Part shown: in pieces, positions 1 through 11,939 of the stretch
How the letters are laid out: each line of letters begins with the position of its first letter
How positions within the stretch are numbered: the stretch's first letter is position 1
From: Elephas maximus indicus
Lineage: Eukaryota > Chordata > Mammalia > Proboscidea > Elephantidae
Direction: 5' to 3'
DNA length: 64,000 nt
NCBI RefSeq assembly: GCF_024166365.1
Contig: NC_064826.1
Coordinates: 25,878,001 to 25,942,000 of the forward strand
Position numbers and translations under genes: made by a program
The notes under the pieces: generated by a model
Told to the model about the DNA's origin: nothing
Databases searched by the model: none
What the model saw: only the letters and a program-made list of their open reading frames with translations

Positions 1-281
1 GGATTTCATTTACCTGAGTATGAACTTAATTTCTGTCATGCTTAAGTCACTTATTTTAGGCTTTCTGTCACTTGCAGTGAATATTAATCTTAACTCACAT
101 GCACCATAATACATATGCTTTTTTATCTCCTTAAAAAAAATTTTTTTTTCTTTTTTTTAATATGTTTGAATGTTTGAAAATTCATATGATAAAGTTAAAG
201 TTTGCATATTTTGAATAGGAAATGCAAAAATAAAGTGACTTTCTTTTTTATTGTGTTAAATATATATATATATATGTATAT

Positions 282-815
282 AACAAGGGCTTCGAGCCAG
301 TTCTTCCCAATTCAATCATAGCCAACAAAGCAAAACTGGCACAGACCTATGTTTCTTTAATTTTTAAAAAAATTTGGGTGCTCCGAACTGGTAACCAGAA
401 CAGGAAAAATTACAGGTCAAAGCCTTGCTGAAAAGCTAATCTCCCTCTTAGAAAACAAGGACAGGACACACACTATATAGCAAATAAATCTCTCGTCCAT
501 TGGTTTTTGAGCAGAGATGGAAGCAGCAGTGCCTGGCTCAAAGATGAAAGCCTACCACACTGCTTTGAATGTGTGTAGCTCTCTGCAGTCCTATCAATAA
601 ACCAATGTCACACATCAGGTTCCTGAAAGGGGTCACAACGCCTCTTCTGCGTCTTCTATTCCAGGGCTTTGACCTGTAATTTTTCCCATTCCAGTTACCA
701 GTCCAGAGCACCCAAATTGAAAAAAATTTGGATATGTGCTGGTTTTGCTTTGTTGGCCATAGTCATGACCGACAAAGAACCAGTTTAAACAGTTCAAAGC
801 TCTATATAAAACAAA
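282..815. repeat. Fold-back element with long inverted repeats
   Basis: About 285-430 is repeated in inverted orientation at about 655-810. The inner arm (gggtgctc...ggtcaaagcc) and the outer arm (agccaacaaagcaaaac) are both clearly recognisable with scattered mismatches. The roughly 220-nt middle is unique. Both outer ends are TATATA-rich. No coding content is seen. Class unknown: a foldback DNA transposon or two inverted copies of one repeat. Confidence 0.6.
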
Positions 816-897
816 ATACTTGCTGTTACAACATTTTTTACATATACAATTCAGTGACATTAGTTATGTTCATTATATTGGGACTTTATTGATTATG

Positions 898-1234
898 GGC
901 AGTCCCTGGGTTATGAATGTCCAACTTATGGACATCTTGTACTTAAGAATGGTCTTCCATAAAGACTATCACATTAAAATTTGAGTTAAATACAATGGTT
1001 CATAATAACAAACGCACACACTACTTTGTGGCACTCATGAAAACATTGCATAGTTTGGAAGTGTTTGTTAAGTGTTTTATATGCATAGAAAGACAGAATA
1101 TGTACTATTCACTAAAACAAACATTTGACTAACTGATGTTAAATAAGAACCATATGAACCTGTTCCAACTTACATACAAATTTGACTTAACGACAGACTC
1201 TGGAATGAAATTCATTAGTAACCTGGGGACTGCC
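898..1234. mobile_element. MITE-like DNA transposon with terminal inverted repeats
   Basis: The 337-bp stretch opens with GGCAGTCCCTGGGTTATGAATG and closes with an imperfect reverse complement (CATTAGTAACCTGGGGACTGCC). It has no coding capacity, so it would be non-autonomous. A Tc1/mariner (Tigger-type) origin is possible from the TIR style but is not shown. It abuts an antisense SINE. Confidence 0.55.
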
Positions 1235-1235
1235 T

Positions 1236-1436
1236 GTTGTTGTGTACCATTGTTTCAATTCTACTCATAACAACCATCCAGGACAGAGTTAAATTGTCCC
1301 ATAGGATATCCAAGGCTGTAATCTTTACGGAAGCAGATTGCCACATCTACCTCCCGCCATGGAGTAGCTAGTGGGTTTGAGCCACTTACCTTTTGGTTAG
1401 CAACTGAGTGCTTAACCACTGCACCACTAGGTCTCC
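1236..1436 (-). repeat. AfroSINE, long subtype
   Basis: Reverse-oriented tRNA-derived SINE. The long subtype carries the extra segment with 'gcagtctgcttcc' (seen here as its complement) between the tRNA-like head and the 'ctatgggg' body. Diverged copy, immediately next to the MITE-like element. Confidence 0.8.
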
Positions 1437-1554
1437 TTGAAAAATTACTTAAACACTTTCAATGTCCATCTTCAAAATTTTAACTTAAGCATTTGATAAA
1501 GTCCAACACCCTTTCCTGATAAAAAACTCTCAATAAAATAAGAACAGAAGGGAA

Positions 1555-4235
1555 ATTCCTTAACATAATAAATGGCATCTATACAAAACCAACAGCCAAA
1601 ATTATTCTCAATAGAGAGAGATTAAACCATTCCCCCTGAGAATGGGAATAAGACGAGGATGCCGTTTATCACCACTCCTGTTTAATATTGTTCTGGAAGT
1701 CCTAGCTAGAGCAATAGGGCAAAAAAAAAAAAAAAAAAAAAAGAAAAGAAAGGCCATCCAAACTGGAAAAGAAGAAGTAAAACTACCCCTATTTGCAGAT
1801 GTTATGATCCTATACATAGAGAACCCGAAAGAGTCCACCAGAAAACTGCTAGAACTAATAGAAAGATTTAGCAGAGTAGCAGGATAAAAGATCAACATAC
1901 AAAAATCAGTTGGAGTCCTATACAGCAACAAAGAGAACTTCAAAAAGGAAATCAGGAAAACAACCATTTATAATAGCCCCTAAAAAGATAAAATACCTGG
2001 GAATGAATCTAACCAGGGATGTAAAAGACCTATATAAATGAAACTACAAAACACTATTGCAAGAAATCAAAAGAGACCTACATAAATGAAAAAACATACC
2101 ATACTCATGGATTTGAAGACTCATCATCGTGAAAATGTCAATCCTACCCCAAAATGGTCTACAGATATAACACAATCTCGATCCAAATACCAATAGGATT
2201 CTTTAACCAGGTGGAAAAACTAAGTATTAACTTTATGTGGAAAGGAAAGAGGCCCCAGATAAGCAAAGCATTATTAAAGAAAAAGAACAAAGTAGGAGAC
2301 TTCACACTATCTGATCTCAGAACCTACTATACAACCATAGTAGTCAAAACACCTTGATAGTGACACAATGACAGGCACATAGACCAATGGAACAGAATAA
2401 AGAACCCAGGTGTAAATCTATCAACCTACGGTCAGCTGATCTTTGACAAAGGACCAATGTTCGTTAAATGGGGGAAAAGATAGTTTTTTTTTTTTTTTCA
2501 TTGTACTTTAGATGAAGGTTTACAGAAAAAACTAGTTACTCATCAGACGGTTAGTATACACATTGTTCTATGACATTGGTTAACCACACTGCTACATGTC
2601 AACACTCTCCCTTCTCAACCCTAGGTTCCCTATTACCAGCTTTCCTACTCCCTTCTGCTTTCCAGTCCCTGCCCCAGGGCTAGTGCGCCCCTTTAGTCTT
2701 GTTTTGTTCCATAGGCCTGTCCAGTCTTTGGCTGAAGGGTGAACCTCAGGAGGACCTTGTTACTGAGCTGAAAGGGTGTTCATGGGCCATGCTCTCAGGG
2801 TTTCTCCAGTCTCTGTCAGGCCAGCAAGTCTGGTCTTTCCTTTTGAGTTAGAATTTTGTTCAGCATTTTTCTCCAGCTCTGTCTGGGACCCTCTATTGTG
2901 ATACCTGTCGGAGCAGTCAATGGTGGTAGCTGGACACCATCTCATTGTTCTGGGCTCAGTCTGGTGGAAGCTGTGGTAGATGTGGTCCATTAGTATTTTG
3001 CACTAATCTTTCCCTTGTATTTTTAGTTTTCTTCATTATTCCTTGCTCCTGAAGGGGTGAGACCAGTGGAGTAACCTAGATGGCCACTCACAGGCTTTTA
3101 AGACCCCAGACACTACTCACCAAAGTATAATGTAGAACATATTTTTTATAAATTATGTTATGCCAATTGAGCTAGATGTTCCCCGAGGTCATGGTCCCCA
3201 CAGCCCTCAGCCCAGCAATTCAGTTCCTCAGGGAGTTTGGATGTTTCTATGGAGCTATTATGACCTTGCCTTGTACAGGTTGTGCTGGCTTCCCCAGAAG
3301 ACAGTCTTTTCAACAAATCGTGCTGGCAAAACTGGATGTTCATCTGTAAAAAAATGAAAGGCCCGTATCTCATACTGTACACTAAAACTAACTCAGAATG
3401 GATCAAAGACCTAAATATAAAACCTAAAACAATAAAGACCATGGAAGAAAAAATAGGGACAATGCTAGAGGCCCTAATACATGGCATGAATACAATATAA
3501 ACCATAACTAGCAATACACAAACACCTGAAGATAATCTAGATAACCAGGAGTTCCTAAAAATCAAACACGCTCATCAAAAGACTTTACAAAAAAAGTAAA
3601 ACGAGAACCTACAGACTGGGAAAAAAAAAATTTGTCTATGACATATCCAACAAGTGTCTAATCTCTAAAATCTATAAGGGTATATTTAATCTCTAAAATC
3701 TATAAAATACTTCAGCAATTCAACAACAAAAAGACAATCCAATTGAAAAATAGGCGAAGGGTATGAACAGACAGTTCACCAAAGAAGCCATTCAGGTGGC
3801 TAACAGACACATGAGGAAATGCTCACCATCATTACCCATTACAGAAATGCAAATCAAAACTACTATGGGATACCATCACACCCCAACATTACTGGCATGA
3901 ATAAAAGAAAAAAAAACAGGAAATAACAAATGTTGGAGAAGTTGTGGTAAGATTGGAACTCTTATACATTACTGGTGGGAACATAAAATGGTACAACCAC
4001 TATGAAAAACAATACAGTGCTTCTTTAAAAAAGCTAGAAATAGAAATAACATATGATCCAATAATTCTACTCCTATACCCTTATACCCTAGAGAAATAAG
4101 AGTCATCACAAAAATAGACATATATGCACACCCACATTCATTGCAGAATTATTCACAATGCACAAAGATGGAAACAACCTAATTGCCCATCAACAGATGA
4201 ATGGATAAACTAATTATGGAACATACAATGGATGA
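1555..4235 (+). mobile_element. L1 LINE, ORF2 3' half, broken
   Basis: 1555-2484 and 3298-4235 are one degraded L1 ORF2 copy. Recognisable peptides include a RT segment ([18 protein letters not shown]) and INFMWKGKRPQISK. Later comes the 'atttggaactcttatacattactggtgggaa' type DNA. Frames are broken by stops and by an A20 run at 1721-1742. The 2485-3297 gap is a separate insertion. The 3' part runs into RTE sequence at about 4238. Confidence 0.85.
2485..3297 (-). mobile_element. L1 3'-end (3' UTR) insertion within the older L1
   Basis: Minus-oriented element with a T tract (its poly(A)) at the left and the sequence 'aaactttcacttaaagcacaataaaa' in diverged form next to it. It is flanked by similar host L1 sequence (aagatagt / aagacagtc), which suggests a target-site duplication. 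It splits an L1 reading frame that resumes at 3298. The same family appears at 8813, 15258 and around the LTR at 55902. Confidence 0.65.
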
Positions 4236-4237
4236 GG

Positions 4238-4490
4238 AAGAAGGAAGAAGAAGAATTGAGGCCTGTGAATTATGGTATTAGCAAAGAATATTGAATGTAC
4301 CATGGACTGCCAAAAGAACAAACAAATCTGTCTTGGAAGAAATACATCTAGAATATGCCTTAGAAGCAAGGATGGTGAGACTTCATGTCACATACTTTGG
4401 ACGGCTCTACTCTGTCCTACAGGGTCGCTATGAGTTGGAATTGAATCAACTTGATGACAGTGGGCTTGGTTTGGTATAGAGGCACAGCTT
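4238..4490 (+). mobile_element. RTE LINE 3' end, internally shortened
   Basis: Starts with 'gaattgaggcctgtgaattatgg...' and encodes the C-terminal RTE peptide (MNVPWTAKRTNKSVLEEI). It then jumps to the 'gtcgctatgagttggaattg' tail. The same peptide is seen in the RTE copies at 24.9, 38.7 and 54.4 kb. Confidence 0.75.
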
Positions 4491-4499
4491 CGTAGAGAA

Positions 4500-5785
4500 G
4501 TTTAGATTTTTGTTACAAAGATCATGTTTTATAACGTTACTTGAGAAAATGGTACACATTTCTGTAATCTGGCAAGAAAAAGCCTTCTTCAGGGAATAAG
4601 AAAGTGGTTTGTTTTGTCTTTGTTTCCTTTTTGGAATTGAACACCACCAGCTGGAGCTTTAAGTTAGGGGTGTATTCTGACAGGTGGGTATTAGCAGCTA
4701 ATTATTACAGGTTGGTTGATTATCTATGATAAAGAAAAACTAACTGTGGCTAATGGTTTAGTAGTAACTTAGCAGGAACACTAACTATAGGTTTGAAGAA
4801 GTTTATTAGTGTTATTAAGCCTCACAAATTGGAGTGCATATTATCAGTACATTATTTATTACAAAGGAAAATGTTCTGCAGAGTAATAGGCCTTATCTGA
4901 TTGTAAACATGGCAAAACTCTAGTTACAACAGATGAAACTGTTTGCAGGATTTGGATATGAAAAAGATGCTTTGGTTGTTCTTATTTCCTTGACTGTGAT
5001 TTAGCCAACCTACTTTTTAAATAACTCAGGAAGTTGGAATCTACCTGTTCAAATTCAGATAGTTTTTATTTGGATTTTTTTTTAAGCATTTCAATTTCAT
5101 TGTATTTCATCCAATTATACCCTTTTGACGAAGACTAACTTCTGACCTTGTCTTTTATTCTTCAGTGGTTACTCTTTAATTTTTAATTGCTTTTTATTCT
5201 TCCTCAAACTTTCCATTTGAAAATCCCTTTTCAAAGCTGATTCATTTTTTAAAGTTCTGTCCAACTACCCTCGTGTGTTTACAACACAGAATAAAAGCAT
5301 CTCAGTACAATATGATGGTAGCCTTTATAGAGGTTAAGATCTTATACTTTGCAGCCAGTTACCATTATCAGCACACTAGATAAAGCTTCATTGTCTCACC
5401 CATTCTATTTTTATTTTTATTGTGTTAGCTTGCCTTACCTTCTTATCATAAGCCTGTCTTTTTGTGAGGCTAAGGGTATGATGATTAGACATGATAGTGT
5501 TTTATATGTGCATAGTATTGACTTCTGTTCTCTGCTCTCAGCTCGGCTTTTGAAGATAATAATTTTGAACTAGAACTTAAATTCTAATTTTCTATTGTAT
5601 GAATATGGAATGGAATCTTGCCCACCATCCCTACCTGCACACCTGTGCAACCTGGTAGCCCTCTGGCTGACATTTTCATATAAAACAGATTTTTCTCACC
5701 TGAATGAGAATTCATCTGAATTAGATTGCTGTTTGAACATCTCACCACTATGGTCAAACCTTCTGGTATTTAATTGATTCATGCC
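4500..5785. other. Unassigned sequence
   Basis: AT-rich sequence with no gene, RNA or repeat I can name. Short ORFs at 5349-5573 and 5595-5777 lack family features. Confidence 0.5.
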
Positions 5786-5789
5786 TGAG

Positions 5790-6267
5790 TGCTACGGATT
5801 GAATTGTATCCCCCCAAAATATGTCAACTTGGCTAGGCCATGATTCCCAGTATTGTGTGGTTATCTACCATTTTGTGATCTGATGTGATTTTCCTGTGTG
5901 TTATAAATTCTAATCTCTGTGATGTTAATGAGACAGGACTCAATCTATAAGATAAAGTTGTATCTTCAGTCAATCTCCTTTGACGTATAAAAAGAGAAGC
6001 AAGCAGAAAAGAGAAGTACCTCATTACTACCAAGCAAAAAGAGATAGGAGCAGAATGTGTCCTTTGGACCTAGGTTCCCTGTGCTTAGAAGCTCCTAGAC
6101 CAGGGGAAGAGTGATGACAAGGACCTTCCCCGAGAGCCAACAGAGAGAGAAAGCCTTCCCCTGGAGCTGGTGCCCTGAATTTGGGCTTCTAGTCTCTTAG
6201 ACTGTGAGAGAATAAATGTCTGTTTGTTAAAGGCATCCACTTGTGGTATTACTAGAGAATTATGACA
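5790..6267 (+). mobile_element. Solo LTR, MaLR/MLT1-like
   Basis: 478-bp LTR starting TGCTACGGATTGAATTG and ending ATTATGACA, flanked on both sides by the 5-bp duplication CTGAG (5785-5789 and 6268-6272). It contains a TATA-like gtataaaaag (about 5987) and a polyadenylation signal in gagaataaatg (about 6208). The '...ttgtgtcccccc' start and 'gggcttctag...' core resemble MLT1-type LTRs. 5-bp duplications fit the ERVL class. Confidence 0.8.
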
Positions 6268-6725
6268 CTGAGTTTGCAATGCCCTTTGGACACTGCACCT
6301 TGAATTTCCTGGCTGTTCATTCCAGTGTCAGTTTCAGATGCTTGATTTATTCTTGTTTCTCATCAGGTCATCTCTCTTGAACCTCTCTGTGTCCAGTTCT
6401 CACTTCCTTCTCTCACTGGCCAAGATTCTGAGATCCCAGAATGCCTTGTGGTTTGGCCAGCCACACTTTATGGCATGCACCCTCTGTTAGACTATGAACT
6501 CGCTAAAAGTAAGGGGAATTTACTCATGTTTTTATCTTGTTGTGAACAATATAGTGCTTTAAGTGCAGTTAGCATACTATAAGTGCTTGTTGAAATGAGT
6601 TGAATTGATTGGAGAGCTAATGAATATTTCCCTGGGTACAAGCAGTATTCATAATCAAAATACTTACCAAAGAAATGCTTCTATATATGTGCAATGGTTC
6701 TATGTGTCAACATGGCTAGGCTATA

Positions 6726-6893
6726 TTGCCATTGTGTGTCTTTGAGTCAACCCCACGTGACAGAGTAGAGCTGCCCCATAGGGCTTTCTAGACTGTAATC
6801 TTCATGTAGTATCCTGTGGAGCAGCTAATGTGTTCAAACCCCTGACCTTTTTGTTAGCAGCCAACTACTGAACCATTGCACCACTGGAGCTAT
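6726..6893 (-). repeat. AfroSINE, short subtype
   Basis: Antisense copy, about 80% like the common form by eye. It sits back to back with a second antisense copy that begins right after it. Confidence 0.75.
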
Positions 6894-6894
6894 A

Positions 6895-7062
6895 CCAAAA
6901 CTAGAACCAAACCCTTGCTGTCAAGCCGATTCCAACTCATAGCCACCCTATAGAACAGAGTAGAACTGCCCCATAGGGTTTCCAAGGAGTGGCTAGTGGG
7001 TTCAAATTACTGACCTTTTGGTTAACAGCCAAAAGCTCTTAACCACTGTGTCACCAGGGCAC
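6895..7062 (-). repeat. AfroSINE, short subtype
   Basis: Antisense copy directly following the previous one. The tail-side 'cttgctgtcaagccgattcc' and head-side 'ttaaccactgtgtcaccaggg' are both present, so the copy is nearly complete. Confidence 0.8.
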
Positions 7063-8005
7063 CTGGCTAGGCTGTAGTACCCAGTTATTCAATCAAACAT
7101 TAATCTAGATGTTACTGTGAAGGTATTTTTAGATGTGGTTAACATCTACATGCAGGCAACATTAAGTAAAGGAGATAGTCCTCAATAATTGGGAGGGCCT
7201 GATTCCATCAGTTGAAAGGATCTCAGAGTGGAACTGAGGTTTCCTTGAGGAAGAAATTCCACCTGTGGAATGCAATGTCATCTCCTGACCAAGAATTTCC
7301 AGCCTGCCCTTCCTTATGGCCTGTCCTACAGATCTTGGACTTGCCTAGCCAACGCCCTACACATAAGCCAATTCTTTGCAACAAATCACCACACCCTAAT
7401 CCCTATGCATCAGCACTATTTAAAAAGCTTCCCAGGTGATTCTAATGTATAGCCAGGGTTGACAACCAATCTTACATACCCACTTAGTCCACAATCATGA
7501 AGCAAATACCTTTAAACAGCTTCAACCTGAAATATCCCTATCAACCTTCGGTAAACTTGACTGTAAACTGTCAAGCCTGTCAAAATTAAGCAATCTAAAC
7601 AGACGTAGCACACAAAGAAAGAGCTGGTGAAATTGTGTTTTCCTGTACTTTCCTTCACTTCTAAGGTTTGGATTTTGTATGACTAGCTACATAGGTATCC
7701 CAAATCTCCTTCAAAGGCAGTAGGCTTCCACTTCAGGTTCACCAACCGAGCAAATGGTGAAGCTCCAGATGCTGCAGTTAAATGTACGTCAGCCTGATTT
7801 CCTCCAGGTTTCAAAAGCAAGTAGTTAATGTGTACCCAGTGAATTATGCTTTGTTTCTATTTAATAAACCAAAAACTAATAATAATTTTTTGAAGCACCA
7901 AATATCAACTAATCATTAGTTTGCATGAGTTTTTAAAAAGATCATTAGAGAACTCTACTTCAGTTGCCCATTCACATTATATGAGAACTGTGCTACATTT
8001 GGGTA

Positions 8006-8169
8006 TTAAAACCAAAACACCAAAGCTGTTGCCATCAAGTCAATTTACTCATAGCGTCCCTGCAGGGCGGAGTTGAACTGCCCCATAGGGTTTCCAAGGA
8101 GCAAAATTTGAACTGCTGCCCTCTTGGTTTGCACATGACCTCTTAACCACTATGCCACCAGGGTTTCCA
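8006..8169 (-). repeat. AfroSINE with target-site duplication
   Basis: Antisense copy flanked by ATTTGGGTATTA on the left and ATTTGGATATTA on the right, a 12-bp duplication with one mismatch. The body is complete. Confidence 0.85.
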
Positions 8170-8329
8170 ATTTGGATATTAGTAGAGAAAATTGAGTTTC
8201 TGCATTAATTATAATAACATATGCTAGCCATAAGTGTGCAATAAACACAATTAAATCTTAATGTCTGTTCAAGACTTTTTCAAGACTGCTGATTGCATGT
8301 AGTCTAATTACACAAACCATATCATTTTT

Positions 8330-8480
8330 TATTATAATTTGTGTCATTGTTGTTAAGAATATACACATCAGAACATACACCAATTCATGTACATGTTTCT
8401 ACATGTACAATTCAGTGACATTGATTACATTCTTCAAGTCATACAACCATTCTTACCTTCCTTTTCTGAGTTGTTCCTAC
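8330..8480 (-). repeat. L1-type 3' UTR fragment, second family
   Basis: Contains 'ttgttaagaatatacacatca' and 'gtacaattcagtgacattgat'. The same sequence occurs in plus orientation near 61380-61495 and, in part, at 830-865. Class assignment to L1 is inference. Confidence 0.45.
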
Positions 8481-8485
8481 CCTAT

Positions 8486-8660
8486 TAAAATAAACTCAAA
8501 ACCCACCAAATCCATAGCCGTAGAGTTGATTCTAACCTACAGCAACCCTATAGGACAGAGTAGAACTGCCCCATAGGGTTCCAAAGAGCAACTGGTGGAT
8601 TCAAATTGCCAACATTTTGGTTAGTAGCTGAGCTCTTTACCACTGCACCATCAGGACTCC
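8486..8660 (-). repeat. AfroSINE
   Basis: Antisense copy inserted just beyond the L1-type 3' fragment. Full length from the tail (gccgtagagttgattc) to the head (ctctttaccactgcaccatca). Confidence 0.8.
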
Positions 8661-8812
8661 TACATAAACTTACTGTTCCCTAAATTTCCTATCTAATCCT
8701 TCAAGTTGCTCTTGTCGATTTGATCTGATATATATAGATCTTAAAAGAACACAATGCTTAAGGCAGATATTCTTTACTAGTTAAGGTAAATTATTCTCAC
8801 AAATCATTTAAT

Positions 8813-9585
8813 TTTTTTATTGTGTTTTAGGTGAAAGTTTACAGTGCAAATTAGTTTTTCATTCAAAAAAATTTATACCCAAATTGTTTTGTGACATTGG
8901 TTGCAATCCCCACAATAAGTCAGCACTCTTCTTTTGCTTTCCACCCTGGGTTCTCCGTTTTCATTTGTCCAGTTTTCCTGTCCCTTCCTGCCTTCTTGTA
9001 TTTGCTTCTGGCTAGGCGCTGCTCATTTGGTCTCGTATACTTGGTTGAACTAAGAAGCATGTTCCTGAAGAGTATTATTGTTTGTTTTATAGACCTGCCT
9101 AATCTTTGGCTGAAAGGTGGACTTCGAGAGTTTCTTCAGTTCTGAGTTAGCAGGGTGTCTGGGTGCCACAATCTTGGGGGCTCCTCCAGTCTCTGTCAGA
9201 TCAATAAGTCTGGTCTTTTTTTTGTGAATTTGAATCTTGTTCTACATTTTTGTCCCGCTCTGTCGGGGACTATCTATTATGATCCCTGTCAGAGCAGTCT
9301 GTGGTGGTAGCAGGGCACCATCTAGTTCTTCTGGGCTCAGGCTGGTGGAGACTGTGGTTCATAAGGTCCATTAGTCCTTTGGACTAGTATTTCCCTTGTG
9401 TCTTTGATCTTCTTCAATCTGTTTTGCTCTGAACATGATGGGACTAATAAATGTATCTTAGATGGCCACTCACAAGCTTTTAAGACCCCAGACGCTACTC
9501 ATCTAAGTAGGATACAGAACATTTCCTTTATGAATTATGCGATGCAAATTCACCTAGATGTCCCCCAAAACCATGGTACAAACCA
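8813..9585 (-). mobile_element. L1 3' UTR family copy
   Basis: Minus-oriented copy of the element also seen at 2485-3297 and 15258-15848. The T tract and 'attgtgttttaggtgaaag' mark its 3' end. The flanks AATCATTTAATTT and AACCATATAATTT look like a diverged duplication. Confidence 0.65.
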
Positions 9586-10273
9586 TATAATTTGGTAATA
9601 TTTGAAATAGATTTTAATTGCCAAATGTAACCCTTGAGAGGATCTCCTAATACAATAAGGAGATTCAATGATTTTCCCATCACTTAGTTGGACTAAGAAT
9701 GTGATAAAGGTTGGCCAGAAATGCCTATGACAAAGGGACAAACAATCCCACCCTAGGACAAGAGTCAATCTTTGTAACACCCAATATATCTATGGAATAT
9801 TGTTCCCTGAATAATAGGATTTTTTTTTTTTTTTAATACACACGATAAAAGAGAAATGGGCTTCATTTATTTGGGTCTACTATGAACATGGGAACTTTAA
9901 GTGAGAAGCTTTTTTCTATGAAGAAAACAACTGCAAATAGTTCCCGTTAGAAATTCACAGGATCTGCAATCCTATCGTGCATAGAAAAACTCAAGGAATG
10001 TGCTAAGCTAAGGAGACTAAGATTTCAATTAACAAGTAAATATAGATGACGGCCTAAGTGTAAATAAAATTTTAATTACTGAATTTGCTAAAGCTCTTTC
10101 CAAGAGAGAATCAGGTTCACACAGAAGTTTACTTGCTAAGGAATACACTACATATTATGACTCTCAAAAAAAAAAAAAAATCATAAAGGGTATGAATCCT
10201 GTGTCTCTGCACATGAATTTTTACCACTGATTATTTCTTTTTTATAGTTTTCTTAACTTCCTCCATTTAACAG

Positions 10274-10825
10274 TGTGATGGTTAAGACTATGTGTCAATT
10301 TGGCTGGGCCATGATTCTCAGTGGTTTGGCAGATATTATGTAATCATCCTACATTTTATGACCTGATGTGATCGGCCAATCAGCTGAAAGGAGAGTTTCC
10401 TTGGAGTGTGGCCTGCATCCAATATATATGGATGTTTTGGCAAAGCTCTCTCTCTCTGGATCCTGCATTCGACTCGTCATTCTCTCACCTCTGGTTCTTA
10501 GGATGTAAGCCAGCAGCCTACCACCCGATCTGCAGATTTTGGGATTCAGTGCTCCTGCAGCCTGTGAGCCAGAAGCCTGCAGTCTGACCTGCCAGTTTTG
10601 GTTCCTCAGCCCCTGCAACCATGTGAGTCAGGAGAAGCCTCCAGCCTGACACCTGACCCAGTGATTTGGGACCTGCCAGACTCCACAACTGAGTGAATGA
10701 GCCATTTCCTTGAACTAAATCTCTCTCTCTATTTTACCTGTTTATATATATGTGTGTGTGTTGGTGGGTGGGTGGGTGTGTATACTTCCCTGGTTTTGTT
10801 CCTCTAAGGAACCTGGCCTAAGACA
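10274..10825 (+). mobile_element. LTR-like element, family B
   Basis: 552 bp, beginning TGTGATGGTTAAG and ending GGCCTAAGACA, with near-matching 5-nt flanks (AACAG and AACAC). It has an aataaat-free but 'gaactaaatctctctc' 3' region and a (TG)n run at about 10750. A second copy with a clearer TATA box lies at 37603. The TG...CA ends and size suggest a solo LTR. Confidence 0.6.
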
Positions 10826-11334
10826 AACACCTTTTCAACTCTTTGCTTATGACTGTACTTACATTGATTAAAAAATTTGAATACTTCAACAAGAGATCTT
10901 CCTGCCACCTTCAAAATGAAATCTAATTTGCAAAGAAGACTGAAATAGATCATGTAACTATGCTTTCCTGGATATTTCTAAATAACATAGTGTTATAGCC
11001 GTAAGATATATATCTCAAGTAATAATGGTGTTAATGTTACATTTATTCTGGGAATTCAGAAAGCCCTGAAACAAATAGCTCAACCCTGGGTCATTCTAAT
11101 CTACTTGACTGAACTGTATGAGGGTCACAGGCTACTGTGAAAGAGAAAACACATGAGAAACATTGGAAGGGAGGTTTTGTGTAAACAGGAAAATAGAGAA
11201 TCAAACATTACAATAATTGGAGTCAAAATATGCCAATGAAGAGATAAAAGTTTTGTCCTGTGAGGCTTCTTTTTTGGCTTAGTTTTAATGTGAGGTGTTT
11301 AGGGGAGAAAAAAGAGTCTACAGATCAGAGTCAG

Positions 11335-11548
11335 GAGCCCTGGTGGTGCAGTGGCTAAGCACTCAGCTGCTAACTAAAGGGTTGGTGGTTCAAACCCACC
11401 AGCTGCTCCACAGGAGAATGATGTGGCAGTCTGCTTCCACAAAGAGTTCAGCCTTGGAAACCCTATGAGGCAGTTCTACTCTGTCCTATAGGGTTGTTAT
11501 GAGTTGAAATTGACTTGATGGCATCAGGTTTGGTTCTTTTGGTTTAGA
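11335..11548 (+). repeat. AfroSINE, long subtype, with target-site duplication
   Basis: Well-preserved long-subtype copy with the extra 'gtggcagtctgcttcc' segment. Flanks AGATCAGAGTCA and AGATCAAAATCA form a duplication. Confidence 0.85.
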
Positions 11549-11828
11549 TCAAAATCAGTTACTCAATAGCTAACAAATGGACTTAGAGATATCAAGTTTG
11601 ATTGCCTAAAGTATCTTATTCAATTAATAATTTCTCAAATTTTTCACTTCATCTTTGAAGGAGACAAGCTTTTTTCCCCATTATTAGGAAGTTGTCTTGG
11701 CTTTAAAATTTTCTCCTTCAATAGATTAAATTATTTAAGATTTATCTTTTTCATATATTTAAGCACTTGTTCTTAATTTTCTGGAAAAATTCTAAATTTC
11801 TTTCCCTCTCTCTCTCTTACTCTTTCCA

Positions 11829-11893
11829 GATAGGTAGGTAGGTAGGTAGATGGATAGATGGATAGGTGGATAGATGGGTAGATAGGTGATAGG

Positions 11894-11925
<32 letters not shown>

Positions 11926-11937
11926 CAGATAGATATT
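11829..11937. repeat. GATA/GGTA microsatellite
   Basis: Starts as (TAGG)n and shifts to GGAT and then to nine or so GATA units, with two short interruptions. It is likely to be length-variable. Confidence 0.95.
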
Positions 11938-11939
11938 GT

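Noticed and set aside
1608-1967. 119-codon minus-strand ORF with a poly-Phe run
   Set aside because: It is the antisense of L1 ORF2; the Phe run is the A20 tract read on the other strand.
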